A stretch of 64,000 nucleotides of DNA, taken from an uncultured Collinsella sp. (GTDB lineage Bacteria > Actinomycetota > Coriobacteriia > Coriobacteriales > Coriobacteriaceae). Every line of letters begins with the position of its first letter. Positions within the stretch are counted from its first letter, which is position 1. The position numbers and the translations under genes are program-made. Shown here one piece after another: positions 63,771 through 64,000 of the stretch. A model generated the notes under the pieces. That model had not been told where the DNA came from. It saw only the letters and a list, made by a program, of their open reading frames with translations, and did no database searches. The stretch is taken from contig CAUFRO010000001.1 of NCBI GenBank assembly GCA_959027945.1, forward strand, positions 1 to 64,000, read 5' to 3'.

Positions 63771-64000
63771 ATGAGTGATTTCATCGTCGCGCCCGGCGAG
63801 ATCATCAAGGAATACCTTGATGCGCGCGGTTTGACCCAAAAGGAAGTTTCGAAGCGTACCGGCGTGAGCGAGCGCCACCTCTCCCAGCTTCTGAACGGGA
63901 AGACCAGGCTTACCGAGGACATGGCGCTGAAGCTTGAGAAGGTCATGCCCGACGTTCCCGCGAGTTTTTGGCTTAACTATGAGGTCAAGTATCAGGAGTA
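63771..64000 (+). CDS. higA: HigA-like antitoxin, 3' end beyond window
   Basis: First 76 codons of an HTH antitoxin: MSDFIVAPGEIIKEYLDARG, then the XRE helix-turn-helix (GLTQKEVSKRTGVSERHLSQ). GAGAGGAG lies upstream. It should neutralise HigB and repress the operon. The frame runs off the right edge without a stop; an extra C-terminal domain is possible. Confidence 0.85.
   Translation, partial: MSDFIVAPGEIIKEYLDARGLTQKEVSKRTGVSERHLSQLLNGKTRLTEDMALKLEKVMPDVPASFWLNYEVKYQE

Overview
The window is 64 kb of GC-rich, gene-dense bacterial chromosome. Gene content suggests a gut anaerobe of the class Coriobacteriia (Collinsella-like): a YgeX/YgeY/YgeW/hydantoinase purine-catabolism block, zinc-type S14, L31 with a long Ala-rich tail, a split transketolase, RF2 without a programmed frameshift, and short palindromic intergenic repeats. 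The taxon is inferred from content and style; no 16S gene or marker search was possible.

Layout. (1) 1-5726: type I restriction-modification locus with two tandem hsdM genes, two tandem hsdS genes that each begin with one target-recognition half, an inverted promoterless second-half hsdS cassette, and a tyrosine recombinase. A 17-bp inverted repeat links the expressed hsdS to the silent cassette, the arrangement of a phase-variable (shufflon) specificity system. hsdR is not in the window. (2) 6148-9420: a hypothetical gene, an AAA/DUF4143 ATPase preceded by four motif copies spaced exactly 33 bp, and a Pro/Ala-rich membrane protein. (3) 9544-19660: a YheO-type regulator followed by genes of the anaerobic purine/urate degradation set (dpaL/ygeX, ygeY, ygeW, mocA, hyuA, yqeC, yqeB, xdhC), with two copies of a palindromic intergenic element bracketing yqeC-yqeB-xdhC. 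(4) 19972-30613: the distal spc operon and the alpha operon (rplE through rplQ, with secY, adk, map, infA, rpoA), then truA; the S10 and proximal spc genes are not upstream. (5) 30775-44324: a glycosyltransferase, argR, a class A penicillin-binding protein, a U32 peptidase-family protein, tyrS, adenine deaminase, two HAD phosphatases, citrate synthase and an ACT protein. (6) 44719-51284: a decayed integrase, an HTH/DUF2975 pair and three large ABC genes. (7) 51471-59196: rpmE, secA-prfB, a YitT protein and a split transketolase. (8) 59488-64000: an ECF sigma/membrane protein/ABC operon on the minus strand and a HigBA toxin-antitoxin pair running off the right edge.

The most interesting signals are the half-hsdS/two-hsdM shuffling locus, the strictly periodic 33-bp repeats upstream of the ATPase, the RF2 with SPT where SPF is expected, the ribosomal operon broken between L24 and L5, and several families of palindromic or GGGGACGTTC-type intergenic repeats, some abutting stop codons.
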